A DNA stretch of 64,000 nt from Marinomonas colpomeniae (GCF_014803385.1 NZ_JACYFC010000003.1:372001-436000), one strand, 5' to 3'; positions 18,521-27,800 are shown, counted from the first letter of the stretch. Notes: generated by a model not told the origin, from the letters alone. Numbers and translations are program-made.

Positions 18521-20548
18521 TTGAAACATTGCAGTAGTATTAAAAAACAAATGGCCGACCTGTCAATATTACTTAATTGTAAAATGCCTTTAGCAGCGTG
18601 GATTATAGATATAGACCACTCAAGCATTCCATTTTGTAATGCCGCCGCAGAAAGCCTATTAACTGATTCTTTAGGTGATATAAAATCTGGTGAGCGTGCT
18701 ATTGGTAAAGTGCTTCAAGAGCGTTTAGCTTTACACCTAAGCGAGCTAAACGAAGGTGATAAGCTACCCTTTAAATGGGCGTTTACCTCAAAAGATAATA
18801 CTCAGTTTCATGTCATTGGTTCTGTTGTGGTATTAGATGGAAACCGTAAAGGTTTATCTATTGAGGCGCACCCTGTTGTATCTCCCATCGTATCTAATGC
18901 CACGTGCAATATTAATCTCTTATCGCAATTTAAAAGCCTGTCTTTTGCCGTTTTTGACCAAGGCGGAAATCATGTTAATTCGAGCGAATACTTTTCAGAG
19001 CATTTTGGTGCTATTGGAAACTTACGTGATTTATTTGCCGTGTCTGGTGCTGCAACCAGTTTTATTAGCCGTCTTGCTAAACAAGAAAGTCTGTTTCAAG
19101 AAATCAGTCTATCGACAAAAAAAGGTGTTCGTTGGCATCGAATAGAAGCTTCTCATAATACCTCGACAGGTAATGTGTATTTATTGACTCATGATATTCA
19201 AGAAGCGAGAGATCATGATGTTGCGCTTTATCGACTTAATAACTATGACACCTTAACGAGCTTGCCAAATCGAAACTTACTTTATCAGCAATTAGAAAGT
19301 GCTTTGTTGAATGCTCGAAAGCGTAATCGTGAATTTGGTCTTTTGTATTTAGATTTAGATAACTTCAAAGTAGTCAATGATAACTTTGGCCATCGGGTCG
19401 GTGATGAGCTTATTCAACGAGTAGCCGAACGTATAAAGAAAAAAATTCCTTCAGGTGCTTGCTTGTACCGGCTAGGCGGTGACGAGTTTGTTATCGTACT
19501 GGAAAACACAAAAGACATAACAGAATTAGAAGGTATTGCTGAGAGTATTCTTAACAATGTAAACAATACTTACCCTGTTGCTGAAATGGAAATGATGATC
19601 ACCGCGAGTGTGGGAATTGCTAGTTATCCTCAGCACGCAAATGACATAGATAATTTATTGAAAAATGCTGACGCTGCCATGTATCGAGCTAAGTCTACAG
19701 GTCATAACATGTATTGCGTTTATGAAAAACACATGGCAGAGAGTATTAATACGCATTTAACTCTAGGTGGTGGATTGCGCAAAGCGATTGAAGAAGAACA
19801 GTTTGTCCTTCATTACCAACCAAAAATTCGACTTCCAGATGAAACCGTTGTCGGAGCTGAAGCTTTGATTCGTTGGGAACACCCAGAATTAGGCATGATT
19901 AGTCCAGATCGATTTATTCCTCTAGCGGAAGAGAGCGGCTTAATTTTACCTTTAGGTGAATGGGTGATTCGCAGAGCCTGTGATCAGTTACAAGAATGGC
20001 GAGAGGCAGGTCATCCTCCTGTTAAGTTATCTGTGAATTTATCTAGCCGACAATTCATGCAAGTTAACTTAGTTGATATGGTTGAACAAGTTCTAGAAGA
20101 AACGGGAGTTGATCCAAAATATTTTGAACTTGAGTTAACCGAAAGTATGTTGATGGCCGATGCTAAGCAATCAATTGAAAAACTGCATAGCTTTCGAGCC
20201 CTAGGTGTCACGCTATCTATAGATGACTTTGGTACAGGATATTCCTCTCTCGCATATTTAAAAAAGCTGCCTATTCAAACTTTAAAAATAGACCGTTCTT
20301 TTATTAATGACCTTGGTTTAGATAATGATAATGATGCCATTGTAAAAGCCACTATTCAAATGGCGGCTAGCTTGAACCTGAATGTGATTGCTGAAGGGGT
20401 GGAAAATCGCTCCCAAGTGGACGCTTTAAATCACTATGACTGTCAGGAAGTTCAAGGTTACTTATTTTCTAAGCCCTTAAGTAATGTCGATTTTTTGTTA
20501 TACATGCAAAGTCATGGTCTGAGTAATGTAGATGCTTTAGTCATGTAG
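18521..20548 (+). CDS. GGDEF-EAL domain protein (cyclic di-GMP turnover)
   Basis: The 675-residue soluble signalling protein has PAS-like sequence in the N-terminal 230 residues, a GGDEF domain and an EAL domain. GGDEF is intact (LGGDEFVIV, residues 319-323), but no RxxD inhibitory site is seen five residues upstream. The EAL domain (motif at 447-449) keeps the expected catalytic residues: EALIRW, SVNLSSRQF, LELTESML, IDDFGTGYSSL, LKIDRSFI, AEGVEN and QGYLFSKPL. Phosphodiesterase activity is therefore likely; GGDEF may be active or GTP-sensing. The start may be TTG at 18521 or ATG at 18551; neither has a strong ribosome-binding site. Confidence 0.9.
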   Translation: MKHCSSIKKQMADLSILLNCKMPLAAWIIDIDHSSIPFCNAAAESLLTDSLGDIKSGERAIGKVLQERLALHLSELNEGDKLPFKWAFTSKDNTQFHVIGSVVVLDGNRKGLSIEAHPVVSPIVSNATCNINLLSQFKSLSFAVFDQGGNHVNSSEYFSEHFGAIGNLRDLFAVSGAATSFISRLAKQESLFQEISLSTKKGVRWHRIEASHNTSTGNVYLLTHDIQEARDHDVALYRLNNYDTLTSLPNRNLLYQQLESALLNARKRNREFGLLYLDLDNFKVVNDNFGHRVGDELIQRVAERIKKKIPSGACLYRLGGDEFVIVLENTKDITELEGIAESILNNVNNTYPVAEMEMMITASVGIASYPQHANDIDNLLKNADAAMYRAKSTGHNMYCVYEKHMAESINTHLTLGGGLRKAIEEEQFVLHYQPKIRLPDETVVGAEALIRWEHPELGMISPDRFIPLAEESGLILPLGEWVIRRACDQLQEWREAGHPPVKLSVNLSSRQFMQVNLVDMVEQVLEETGVDPKYFELELTESMLMADAKQSIEKLHSFRALGVTLSIDDFGTGYSSLAYLKKLPIQTLKIDRSFINDLGLDNDNDAIVKATIQMAASLNLNVIAEGVENRSQVDALNHYDCQEVQGYLFSKPLSNVDFLLYMQSHGLSNVDALVM

Positions 20549-20692
20549 GTGCTTTAGTCATACTGGTGATTAGTGTCACATTTGATGAAATCTAATATTT
20601 TCTTCATAGTACGTTTGATTTTTTATATTCTGCTTGTCGCCAATAGGGTATTCTCCCAACGCAAGCGCCAATTAATAAACAATGGATACCGT

Positions 20693-21547
20693 GTGACAAC
20701 GCTCGAAAACCTTTCTTGTCCTATTGATTCTGCACCACTTAGCCGTTATGAACGGAGCTTGAAGTGCGAGCATGGACACACTTATGACCTCGCAAAAACA
20801 GGTTATGTTAATCTTCTACCTGTTCAAAACAAACGCTCCAAGGATCCTGGTGATAGCAAGGATATGGTTGCTGCGCGCCAGTCATTTCTTAATCAAGATT
20901 GTTACTTTCCAGTTGTTGAAGCCATTTTGTCTTCCTGGCCAAAGAAAGCTTTAGTCGACGGTATTCGAGTTTTGGATGCGGGTTGTGGCGAAGGCTATTA
21001 TCTTGGGAAAATAGGCAAAATCTTACATGATCAAAAAATCAACATTGAGCGCGTTGGTTTAGATATTTCAAAATGGGCTGTCGCTGCAGCCAGTAAACGT
21101 GACAAAAGTGTCAGTTGGTTAGTGGGTAGTAATGCCAGCTTACCAGTACCTGATGAACGCTTCGATGTCATTTTGTGTTTGTTTGGTTTTCCTATATTTT
21201 GCGAGTTTTCTAGAGCGCTGAGCAAGAGCGGTTTACTGTTGCTGGTGGAATCTGGACCAGATCATCTTATTGAGTTGCGTAAAATACTCTATCCATCAAT
21301 TCATGATTATAAACCGACCCACAGCGATGGCGTGGCTAACTTTGAATTGTTATCAGAGAGTAGCGAAAATTATTCTTTTGCTTTGAATTCTCAAGTGGAC
21401 ATTCAGAACTTGTTGAGTATGACACCGCATATTCACAAGGCTTCTTACGATGGCCGTGAAGCCGTTAAACAACTTGAGTCTATCAGTCTGACCGCGGACA
21501 TTAAGCTCCGTTGGTACCAAAAAATTGAGGAAGTGAATCATGCCTAA
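20693..21547 (+). CDS. rlmA: 23S rRNA (guanine-N1-)-methyltransferase, RlmA family
   Basis: This methyltransferase modifies a guanine near position 745 of 23S rRNA. The 284-residue protein from GTG 20693 aligns with E. coli RlmA (about 269) from its first zinc ligand onward. The region YVNLLPVQNKRSKDPGDSK is nearly identical in pattern, and the SAM-binding motif is VLDAGCGEGYYLG. The zinc-finger ligands are C-P-I-D and C-x3-H, so the second cysteine of the usual CxxC is an Asp here. An in-frame extension back to 20573 exists but encodes a hydrophobic stretch unlike the family and was not used. The end overlaps the carbonic anhydrase gene by 8 bases. Confidence 0.87.
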   Translation: MTTLENLSCPIDSAPLSRYERSLKCEHGHTYDLAKTGYVNLLPVQNKRSKDPGDSKDMVAARQSFLNQDCYFPVVEAILSSWPKKALVDGIRVLDAGCGEGYYLGKIGKILHDQKINIERVGLDISKWAVAAASKRDKSVSWLVGSNASLPVPDERFDVILCLFGFPIFCEFSRALSKSGLLLLVESGPDHLIELRKILYPSIHDYKPTHSDGVANFELLSESSENYSFALNSQVDIQNLLSMTPHIHKASYDGREAVKQLESISLTADIKLRWYQKIEEVNHA

Positions 21548-22178
21548 TAGTTTAGACGAACTTTTTACCAAAAATAGAGAGTGGGCGGCTAAAGTTACAG
21601 AAGAGGATCCTGAGTTCTTTTCGACATTATCAGAACAGCAAACACCAGAATATCTTTGGATTGGTTGTGCCGACAGTCGCGTTCCAGCAAATCAGATTAT
21701 TGACCTGCTACCGGGTGAAGTGTTTGTACACCGAAACATTGCCAATGTTGTGGTTCATACGGATTTAAATTGTTTGTCCGTTATTCAATTTGCTGTTGAT
21801 GTACTAAAGGTGAAACACATTATGGTTGTTGGACATTACGGTTGTGGCGGTATTAAAGCGGCAATGGGCTCCGAAGAACACGGCATGATTGATAATTGGT
21901 TAGGCCATATAAAAGATGTGTATCGTTTGCATAAACAAGAAGTTGATGCGATTGAAGATGAACATACTCGATTTGATCGTATGTGTGAATTGAATGTGGT
22001 TGAGCAAGTGTCAAATGTTTGCCAGAGTAGCATAGTAAAAAATGCATGGCGTATGGGGCAAGAGTTACATGTGCATGGCTGGTGTTATAGTTTGGCGAAT
22101 GGTCACATTAAAGATTTGAAAGTCACCGTATCAAATGCAGAACAATCTTTGAATAGATTGAATACTTGTATTATTTGA
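21540..22178 (+). CDS. can: Beta-class carbonic anhydrase
   Basis: A cytosolic zinc enzyme interconverting CO2 and bicarbonate. The 212 residues match E. coli Can. The zinc site is the usual Cys-Asp-Ser-Arg in GCADSRVPANQ together with HYGCGGIKAAM, giving Cys, Asp/Arg dyad, His and Cys. The start ATG lies within the last codons of rlmA, so it is translationally coupled. A strong hairpin follows the stop. Confidence 0.95.
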   Translation: MPNSLDELFTKNREWAAKVTEEDPEFFSTLSEQQTPEYLWIGCADSRVPANQIIDLLPGEVFVHRNIANVVVHTDLNCLSVIQFAVDVLKVKHIMVVGHYGCGGIKAAMGSEEHGMIDNWLGHIKDVYRLHKQEVDAIEDEHTRFDRMCELNVVEQVSNVCQSSIVKNAWRMGQELHVHGWCYSLANGHIKDLKVTVSNAEQSLNRLNTCII

Positions 22179-22203
22179 TCCGCATAAGGGCATTTGATCA
22201 GTG

Positions 22204-22252
22204 AAACAGACATAAAAAAACGAACTTAATGTTCGTTTTTTTATGTCTGTTT
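22204..22252. terminator. Bidirectional terminator between can and a LysR gene
   Basis: Perfect 22-base arms, beginning AAACAGACATAAAAAAACG, enclose a five-base loop TTAAT. A and T runs inside the arms make it work for both the plus-strand can transcript and the minus-strand LysR transcript. Confidence 0.9.
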
Positions 22253-22283
22253 TCTAGTGTTTTATACTTATATAAAAACCAGC

Positions 22284-23237
22284 TTACAAATTGTTATTTT
22301 CTGCAATGGTTCTTGCACAGCCAGCTATGGTTGAGCGTATCCAAATATGGCCTGGGTCATGCTGCAACAAAGGGCTCCATAGCATTTTCAATTCGACTGG
22401 TGGTATATCAAATGGAGGAGGTAACACAACCACGCTGTTATTGTCTTTCATTAAGCGAGTTGCTAAAGAAGGTAAAGTAGAAATTAACCCTAACTGCTCA
22501 GTCGCCCGCATAGCAACATTGTAGTTTCTGGTAAACAAGCGAATGTTTCTCTTGAAACCTAAGTCAGCTAAAGTGCTATCAACCCATCCTAATTTTTGAA
22601 CTTCTTCTGGCTGAATACCAACGCCAACTCCAAAGCCTGTTTTACTTACCCAAACATGAGGTGAAGCAAGGTAAGCTTCTAATGTGAAGTTCTTTGCCAT
22701 TTCTGAATCTGCAGGTACTAAACAAGAAAAATGATCAACCCAAACAGATTTTTGATGGAAAGATTGTGGCAATGCATCAAATCGGTTAATTACTAAATCG
22801 ACTTTGCCTTTTTCTACATCGTGAAAACTCACGTCACTAGGATTCATTACATCAAGAATAACGTTAGGTGCTTCTTCTTGAAGCTTCTTCATAAGAGGTG
22901 GAATGAGAGTCGCCTCGGCATAGTCACTAGCCATAATACGAAAGACGCGAGAACTAGACTCGGCTTCGAAACTTTGGCCTAGATGCAGAACTTCATCAAC
23001 AGATTGTAAAATGCTTTGTACACGTGGTTGGAGCTGAATAGCAAGAGCCGTAGGCATCATGCCGTCACTGGTTCTAACCAGTAAAGGGTCATGAAATAAA
23101 TCTCGTAAACGTCGTAATCCGTTACTCATTGCTGGTTGAGTGATGCCAAGCTGATTGGCGGCATGGGTAACATTTTGCTCTCTTAATAAGGAGTCTAGGT
23201 AACGAAGTAAATTAAGATCTATTTTATCTAATTGCAT
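22284..23237 (-). CDS. LysR-family transcriptional regulator
   Basis: The 317-residue protein has an N-terminal winged helix-turn-helix (residues about 10-68: NVTHAANQLGITQPAMSNGL and FHDPLLVRTSDGM) and a C-terminal ligand-binding domain of periplasmic-binding-protein type. It resembles the NodD/NahR-like branch by its MxLDKIDLNLLRYLD start. It lies 97 bases downstream of the AGE-family gene on the same strand, so it could be co-transcribed, but its effector and targets cannot be read from the sequence. Confidence 0.9.
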   Translation of the reverse strand: MQLDKIDLNLLRYLDSLLREQNVTHAANQLGITQPAMSNGLRRLRDLFHDPLLVRTSDGMMPTALAIQLQPRVQSILQSVDEVLHLGQSFEAESSSRVFRIMASDYAEATLIPPLMKKLQEEAPNVILDVMNPSDVSFHDVEKGKVDLVINRFDALPQSFHQKSVWVDHFSCLVPADSEMAKNFTLEAYLASPHVWVSKTGFGVGVGIQPEEVQKLGWVDSTLADLGFKRNIRLFTRNYNVAMRATEQLGLISTLPSLATRLMKDNNSVVVLPPPFDIPPVELKMLWSPLLQHDPGHIWIRSTIAGCARTIAENNNL

Positions 23238-23334
23238 AGAAGAAGGGGCTCGTATCCACTAACGTAGGGGCTGCATCATACTGCATTTTTCCAATGAATA
23301 GAATGATTGCCCCATATTCTGTAGTGAATTGTTA

Positions 23335-24564
23335 TCAACGAGACAATTGATCTATGACTTCATAGCAGGCACCCATAGTGTGATAGTCGGTTTTTCCCGC
23401 TGGACTTTTTTCATCATCGAAGGCTTTGTTATCTTGAGTGAGAATACGGAACCAAGCTCCATATTGATGATCAATCATATGCGACCAGCTGTATTGCCAC
23501 AGAGATTGATACTTATCCCAATACTGTTCTTCTTTAGTGGCTAGAGCCAATAGAGCTGCAGCGGCAAAAGACTCTGCTTGAACCCAAAAATATTTATCAC
23601 CATCACATACTTCACCTTGAGGGTCATAGCCATAGCAAAGGCCACCATTTACATTGTCCCAAGATTTCTCCCAAGCTTTATCAAACAACTGTTTTGCTGT
23701 CGGGATCAACCAATCAATTGGAGAGCGTTTATGTATTAATAGTAACAACTTAGCCCACTCTGTTTGATGACCTGGTTGAAAGCCCCAAGGGCGGAATAAA
23801 TGTTTAGGGTCGTCTTTATTGTAATCCCAATCTACTTGCCAACTTTCTGTGTAATGTTCCCAGATTTCACCATCTGCTAGGGCTGCTTGACGTTGACAAA
23901 TGTTATTCGCTAGTAAAATTGCGCGTTCTAAATAGTGTTGCTCTTGTGTTGCATCGTAAGCAGTAATCAAGGCTTCACAAGTGTGCATATTGGCGTTCTG
24001 TCCACGATAGCTCGACACTTCTTTCCAATCGCCAGAGGCTTCATCTTTGTAGAGTTCAAACTCTGCATCCCAAAAATGCTTTTCCATAAGATCAAAGGTT
24101 TCTTGAATCCAAGGTTTTGCCTCTTCTACGCCTGCTTTGTAAGCCGTAGCATAGGCGAGCATAACAAAGGCTAAACCATAGCAATGATTGGTTTCGTCGA
24201 GATTTTTGTCCTTGTTCAGCAGCCAAACGTAACCACCGTTATCACGACGATGGCGATTGCGTAAATAGTCTAAGCCATGTCGTGTGGCGTCTAAATATAC
24301 TGACTTTTCTTCAGTTTGAGAGGCTTCTGTCTGACAAGCTTTCGCATAATTGAAAACGAAGCGTGTGCTACTAACAAGATGGCGAGTATCCATGTCGTAT
24401 ATATCGCCGTTGTCTTTAAAAAATTGAAAAAAACCACCCTCAGGGTCTATGCAGCTTGGGTGGTAAAAATTCATTGTTGTTTGAATGTGTTTTTTTAAAA
24501 ACGCAGGCGATTTAAAATCTGGACAAGATTCGTTTATAGAAAGCGTTTTGGAAGAGAAAGACAT
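23335..24564 (-). CDS. AGE-family sugar epimerase/isomerase, possibly D-mannose isomerase
   Basis: This 409-residue (alpha/alpha)6-barrel enzyme belongs to the N-acylglucosamine 2-epimerase superfamily. Recognisable segments include GRxxS-like RHLVSSTRFVFNYAKA, YLRNRHRRDNGGYVW, RGQNANMHTCEALITAYDAT, RPWGFQPGHQTEWAKLLL and the C-terminal KTDYHTMGACYEV. The His residues in NANMH, PGH and DYH correspond to the family's catalytic or substrate histidines. A mannose isomerase from a Marinomonas species is known in this superfamily, so mannose-fructose isomerisation is a reasonable guess; 2-epimerase activity is the alternative. A ROK-type regulator is transcribed divergently, which fits sugar control. 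Confidence 0.85.
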   Translation of the reverse strand: MSFSSKTLSINESCPDFKSPAFLKKHIQTTMNFYHPSCIDPEGGFFQFFKDNGDIYDMDTRHLVSSTRFVFNYAKACQTEASQTEEKSVYLDATRHGLDYLRNRHRRDNGGYVWLLNKDKNLDETNHCYGLAFVMLAYATAYKAGVEEAKPWIQETFDLMEKHFWDAEFELYKDEASGDWKEVSSYRGQNANMHTCEALITAYDATQEQHYLERAILLANNICQRQAALADGEIWEHYTESWQVDWDYNKDDPKHLFRPWGFQPGHQTEWAKLLLLIHKRSPIDWLIPTAKQLFDKAWEKSWDNVNGGLCYGYDPQGEVCDGDKYFWVQAESFAAAALLALATKEEQYWDKYQSLWQYSWSHMIDHQYGAWFRILTQDNKAFDDEKSPAGKTDYHTMGACYEVIDQLSR

Positions 24565-24740
24565 GACTGGGTCCTTTTTAGTTGGCTCTCTGATATGAAA
24601 GAGTCGTTATTATATTTGTTAGAAGGATGTACTTTTTAATGAATTATCTATCATCTTAATCAGTTATATTATTAAATCAATTAGATTTATTAAATGTCAG
24701 TGGTTAATTTACAGACTTCAAACGAAGGTAAAAGCGTTAT
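24565..24740. promoter_or_regulatory. Divergent promoter region between AGE gene and ROK regulator, with a palindrome
   Basis: This 176-base AT-rich gap must hold both promoters. A small palindrome, AAATC-AATTA-GATTT (24674-24688), lies about 50 bases before the ROK start and is a candidate operator. No other clear motif is seen. Confidence 0.35.
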
Positions 24741-25943
24741 ATGAAATCATCAGGCAGTACCTCCGAACAAAGTCGAATTTATAATGAACGTATTATTCTG
24801 CATCTGGTTAGACAGTATCCGGAGATTTCTAGGGTAAGTATTGCTGAACAAACAGGCTTAAGTGCTCAAACAATATCTGTCATTACTTCCTCTTTACTTG
24901 AGCAGCAGCTTCTTCATATTACGGGTAAAGTTCAGGGTCGCCGTGGACAACCTTCTATCAAATTAAGCATAAATGAAAAGGGTGCCTATGGTTTAGGTAT
25001 CAATGTTGATCGTGATCATATTAGTGCCGCGTTATTAGATTTTAGCGGGGCGTGTGTTCTGCTATTAGAGCGTGATGTATCTTTTCCTTCTGAAGTGTTA
25101 GCTAAAAAAATCGCCCAAGATCTTATCGATGAAGTAAAAGCCACACTAGCAGATGATTGGAATAAGGTTCAGGGTATAGGCTTAGCAAGGCCTGATTATA
25201 TGGATGGTTGGTTAGACTCTCTCGTCACAGACTCTAATCAAAGGGACAATTTAGATGATTTAGAAAGCGCCTTAAAATATTGGCAGTCTGATGCATTTGA
25301 ATATTGGTTAGCAGAGGTAACAGGCTTGGTATGCTTTTGTGAAATTGATGCGGTCGCCGCAGCAACCAGCGAATTATTACTGGCGACAGAATCTTCTCAG
25401 AAGGATTTTTTCTACTTGTTCGTCAGTACCGCCTGTGGTGGGAGTTTTGTTGCTAATGGGGAGTGTTATTTTGGTGCGACAGGGAAGGCGGGTAGTTTCG
25501 GGTTGATTCCTTCTGCAACGGGCAAGCATGGAAAGTGGATACTCGAGGCTTTATCGCTATCTTCATTACATCGTTTTTTTGCAGCCAATCTAATGGCATT
25601 ACCTTTAACTGAAAGTGCTTGGTTAGACACTAGATACGCTACAATTATTGATCAATGGGCCAATGAAGTGTCATTGGAAGTAAAACCCGCCTTAGCGTCT
25701 GTCGTGGCCTTGTATGATCCAGAAGCTATTCTAATAGGAGGGCGATTACCGCAACCTGTATTGACCTCTTTAATTACTCATATTGAGACGTCTCAAAAAA
25801 CACATGGCTTATTGCCTTTTCCTCCTGTTCGTATTGCTCAAACAAGCTATGTTGCCGGTGTACTAGGGGCTGCGGTGTTACCGCTTTACGAAACATTTGC
25901 ACCACAAAAAAATATATTGTTCTTGAACGCGAAAGAAAAATAA
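24741..25943 (+). CDS. ROK-family transcriptional regulator (NagC/Mlc type)
   Basis: The 400-residue repressor-type protein has an N-terminal winged helix-turn-helix (about residues 15-65: YPEISRVSIAEQTGLSAQTIS) followed by a ROK sugar-kinase-like domain. ROK features are ACGGSFVANGECYFGATGKAGSFG and IGLARP. The usual zinc-binding CxCGxxGC motif is absent: the corresponding stretch reads SATGKHGKWILEALS. It is divergent from the AGE-family gene and probably controls it in response to a sugar or sugar phosphate; this is inferred from position. Confidence 0.88.
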   Translation: MKSSGSTSEQSRIYNERIILHLVRQYPEISRVSIAEQTGLSAQTISVITSSLLEQQLLHITGKVQGRRGQPSIKLSINEKGAYGLGINVDRDHISAALLDFSGACVLLLERDVSFPSEVLAKKIAQDLIDEVKATLADDWNKVQGIGLARPDYMDGWLDSLVTDSNQRDNLDDLESALKYWQSDAFEYWLAEVTGLVCFCEIDAVAAATSELLLATESSQKDFFYLFVSTACGGSFVANGECYFGATGKAGSFGLIPSATGKHGKWILEALSLSSLHRFFAANLMALPLTESAWLDTRYATIIDQWANEVSLEVKPALASVVALYDPEAILIGGRLPQPVLTSLITHIETSQKTHGLLPFPPVRIAQTSYVAGVLGAAVLPLYETFAPQKNILFLNAKEK

Positions 25944-25998
25944 TCTGAACGGTTAGTCGCTCACATTTAATGATAGAAAACACAGACCAGAGAAAAAC

Positions 25999-27495
25999 AT
26001 GAGATTAGAAATACAGTGTGAAGACAGAATCGGTATGGTGCGTGAAATTCTCGATCTATTTATTCCTCATCGAATTGATTTGCGCCTTATTGAAATGAAC
26101 ACCAAGCAGCGCTGTATTTACTGTGGCTTTTCCGATATTCCTTTTTCACAACTGCAAATTCTTTTGGCTGAAATTCGACGACTAGAAAGCGTAGAAGATG
26201 TCAAAACAGCCATGTTTACGCCATTTGAGAGAGAGCATAATGCACTTTATACTCTACTAGAATCTCTGCCTGACGGGGTTATTTCGGTCGATCTAAAAGG
26301 TCGAATTACCATGATAACGGAGCAGGCCGCAGAAGATTTAAATGTCTCCGTAGTAGATCTTTTGTATCGCCCTCTATCTCAGGTTATCAAAGGTATCAGC
26401 TTCTCTAAAGAAACATGGGCTAACCCACAAGAAAGCATGAGCAAGCGTATTCGTATTCGCAATAAAACCCTATTGCTTGAAATGAAGCCTATTTTTGTTT
26501 GCGATGAAGAAGGTTTTGAAAATGCCGCTGGCACCGTTATTTATTTAAAATCTGAATTACGTTTAGATAAACAAACCGCACGATTAAAACAAGCATCAGA
26601 CGCGGAAAATAATTTAGAAACCTATTTTCAAGCTGCTGTTATCAAAAGTACTGCGATGAAACGCATGTTAGCGGAAGCTAAAGCCTTTACAGAAGTCGCC
26701 ATGCCTTTATTTGTACAAGGTGAAGTGGGCTCAGGTAAGCAAAACTTAATCGAGGCCTTGTTTCAATACTGGTATAAACAACAGGCTGATCAAGATGCTC
26801 AGCTCACCATTCGTCATGCAAAAGACATAACATCAAAGGACATTGCTCAATTGGATGCATTGTCAGGTTGGTTTGCGGTTGATGATGTTGAACAATTAAA
26901 TAGTGACGTCCAAATAGATTTAGCACATTGGTTAACTCGCCAATCAAGTGTGGTCACCAGTTTTGACTCTAGCGTGAGAATCATCAGTGTGTCTTCCTTA
27001 CATGAAGACCAGCTATTGAATAGTGATACGTTAAACAAAGAATTGTACCTTGCTTTATCAACACTTCAGCTGTCTATGCCATCACTTCGAGAGCGTAAGG
27101 AAGATATTGAAGGCTTAGTGCTACAAATCGTTTTAGCCTTGTCTGAGCGACATCGTTTGCCTACTCCTAGCCTATCCAAAGGCGTCATTACTAAGTTTTC
27201 GCTGTACTCTTGGCCGGGAAATCTAAAAGAATTACAAAATCGTTGTTTGCAAACTTTATTGGTAATGAAGGGGAAGCCGTGGCAAGTGGAAGATATTTCA
27301 TTGCCAGAGTCAGGTTTTGGGTTAAGTCTTTCATTAGTAAATGATTCTTTAGACCAGACCGTAAAACAATGGGAGGCTGAGTTACTTACGCGTTTGTATC
27401 CTCAGCATCCAAGTACTAGGCGTTTGGCAAAAGCGGTCGGGATGAGCCACAGTACAATAGCCAATAAACTAAAAGAATATAAGATAGGTGTTTAG
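25999..27495 (+). CDS. TyrR-like transcriptional regulator with reduced AAA+ domain
   Basis: The 498-residue protein has the TyrR architecture: an N-terminal ACT domain (MRLEIQCEDRIGMVREILD), a PAS domain (about residues 85-190, LPDGVISVDLKGRI), a sigma-54-activator-like AAA+ domain and a C-terminal Fis-like helix-turn-helix (STRRLAKAVGMSHSTIANKL). TyrR proteins control aromatic amino acid genes. The AAA+ part is reduced: Walker A is GEVGSGKQN, no GAFTGA loop or ELFG motif is present, and Walker B reads WFAVDDVEQL. It therefore probably works with sigma-70, as TyrR does. It starts 55 bases after the ROK gene. Confidence 0.85.
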   Translation: MRLEIQCEDRIGMVREILDLFIPHRIDLRLIEMNTKQRCIYCGFSDIPFSQLQILLAEIRRLESVEDVKTAMFTPFEREHNALYTLLESLPDGVISVDLKGRITMITEQAAEDLNVSVVDLLYRPLSQVIKGISFSKETWANPQESMSKRIRIRNKTLLLEMKPIFVCDEEGFENAAGTVIYLKSELRLDKQTARLKQASDAENNLETYFQAAVIKSTAMKRMLAEAKAFTEVAMPLFVQGEVGSGKQNLIEALFQYWYKQQADQDAQLTIRHAKDITSKDIAQLDALSGWFAVDDVEQLNSDVQIDLAHWLTRQSSVVTSFDSSVRIISVSSLHEDQLLNSDTLNKELYLALSTLQLSMPSLRERKEDIEGLVLQIVLALSERHRLPTPSLSKGVITKFSLYSWPGNLKELQNRCLQTLLVMKGKPWQVEDISLPESGFGLSLSLVNDSLDQTVKQWEAELLTRLYPQHPSTRRLAKAVGMSHSTIANKLKEYKIGV

Positions 27496-27546
27496 TTTTT
27501 TGTCTAATCTAAAGAGCTTAATCAAAAAAGTAAGAAGCCTGAAAGT

Positions 27547-27586
27547 AAAAAAGCCAGATTGGAAATAATTCCAATCTGGCTTTTTT
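27547..27586. terminator. Bidirectional terminator between tyrR-like gene and a small membrane gene
   Basis: A perfect 18-bp stem starting AAAAAAGCCAGATTGG encloses the loop ATAA and ends in TTTTTT. It lies between convergent transcripts. Confidence 0.9.
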
Positions 27587-27638
27587 AGTATTGTTTGATC
27601 GTTCTTTAAAGGGGAATAAAAAGACGACCAATAGATAA

Positions 27639-27800
27639 TTAGTAAGGACGTTTTTGACGAGATGAAGGTCGACGTATTTCTTCGCGCTCAATCTTAATGG
27701 GTTGAAGCTTTACTTTTGGTTGGTCAATATGTTTTTGGATATTGGTTACCAAGAAAGCAATAACCGCACAAGCAGCTATAAAAATCAAAAATTCAAACAT
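27639..27800 (-). CDS. Small single-span membrane protein, 53 residues
   Basis: A short gene with a GGAGAAATGCC context, where GGAG lies six bases before the ATG at 27800. The product begins MFEFLIFIAACAVIAFLV, one membrane segment, followed by a polar, basic tail ending in RRPSSRQKRPY. It resembles the general layout of small inner-membrane regulators, but I recognise no family. The reading frame, good ribosome-binding site and isolated position between terminators support it as real. Confidence 0.65.
   Translation of the reverse strand: MFEFLIFIAACAVIAFLVTNIQKHIDQPKVKLQPIKIEREEIRRPSSRQKRPY

Noticed and set aside
20573..20692. N-terminal 40-residue extension of RlmA
   Set aside because: Hydrophobic stretch not found in RlmA proteins; the family begins just before the first zinc ligand.
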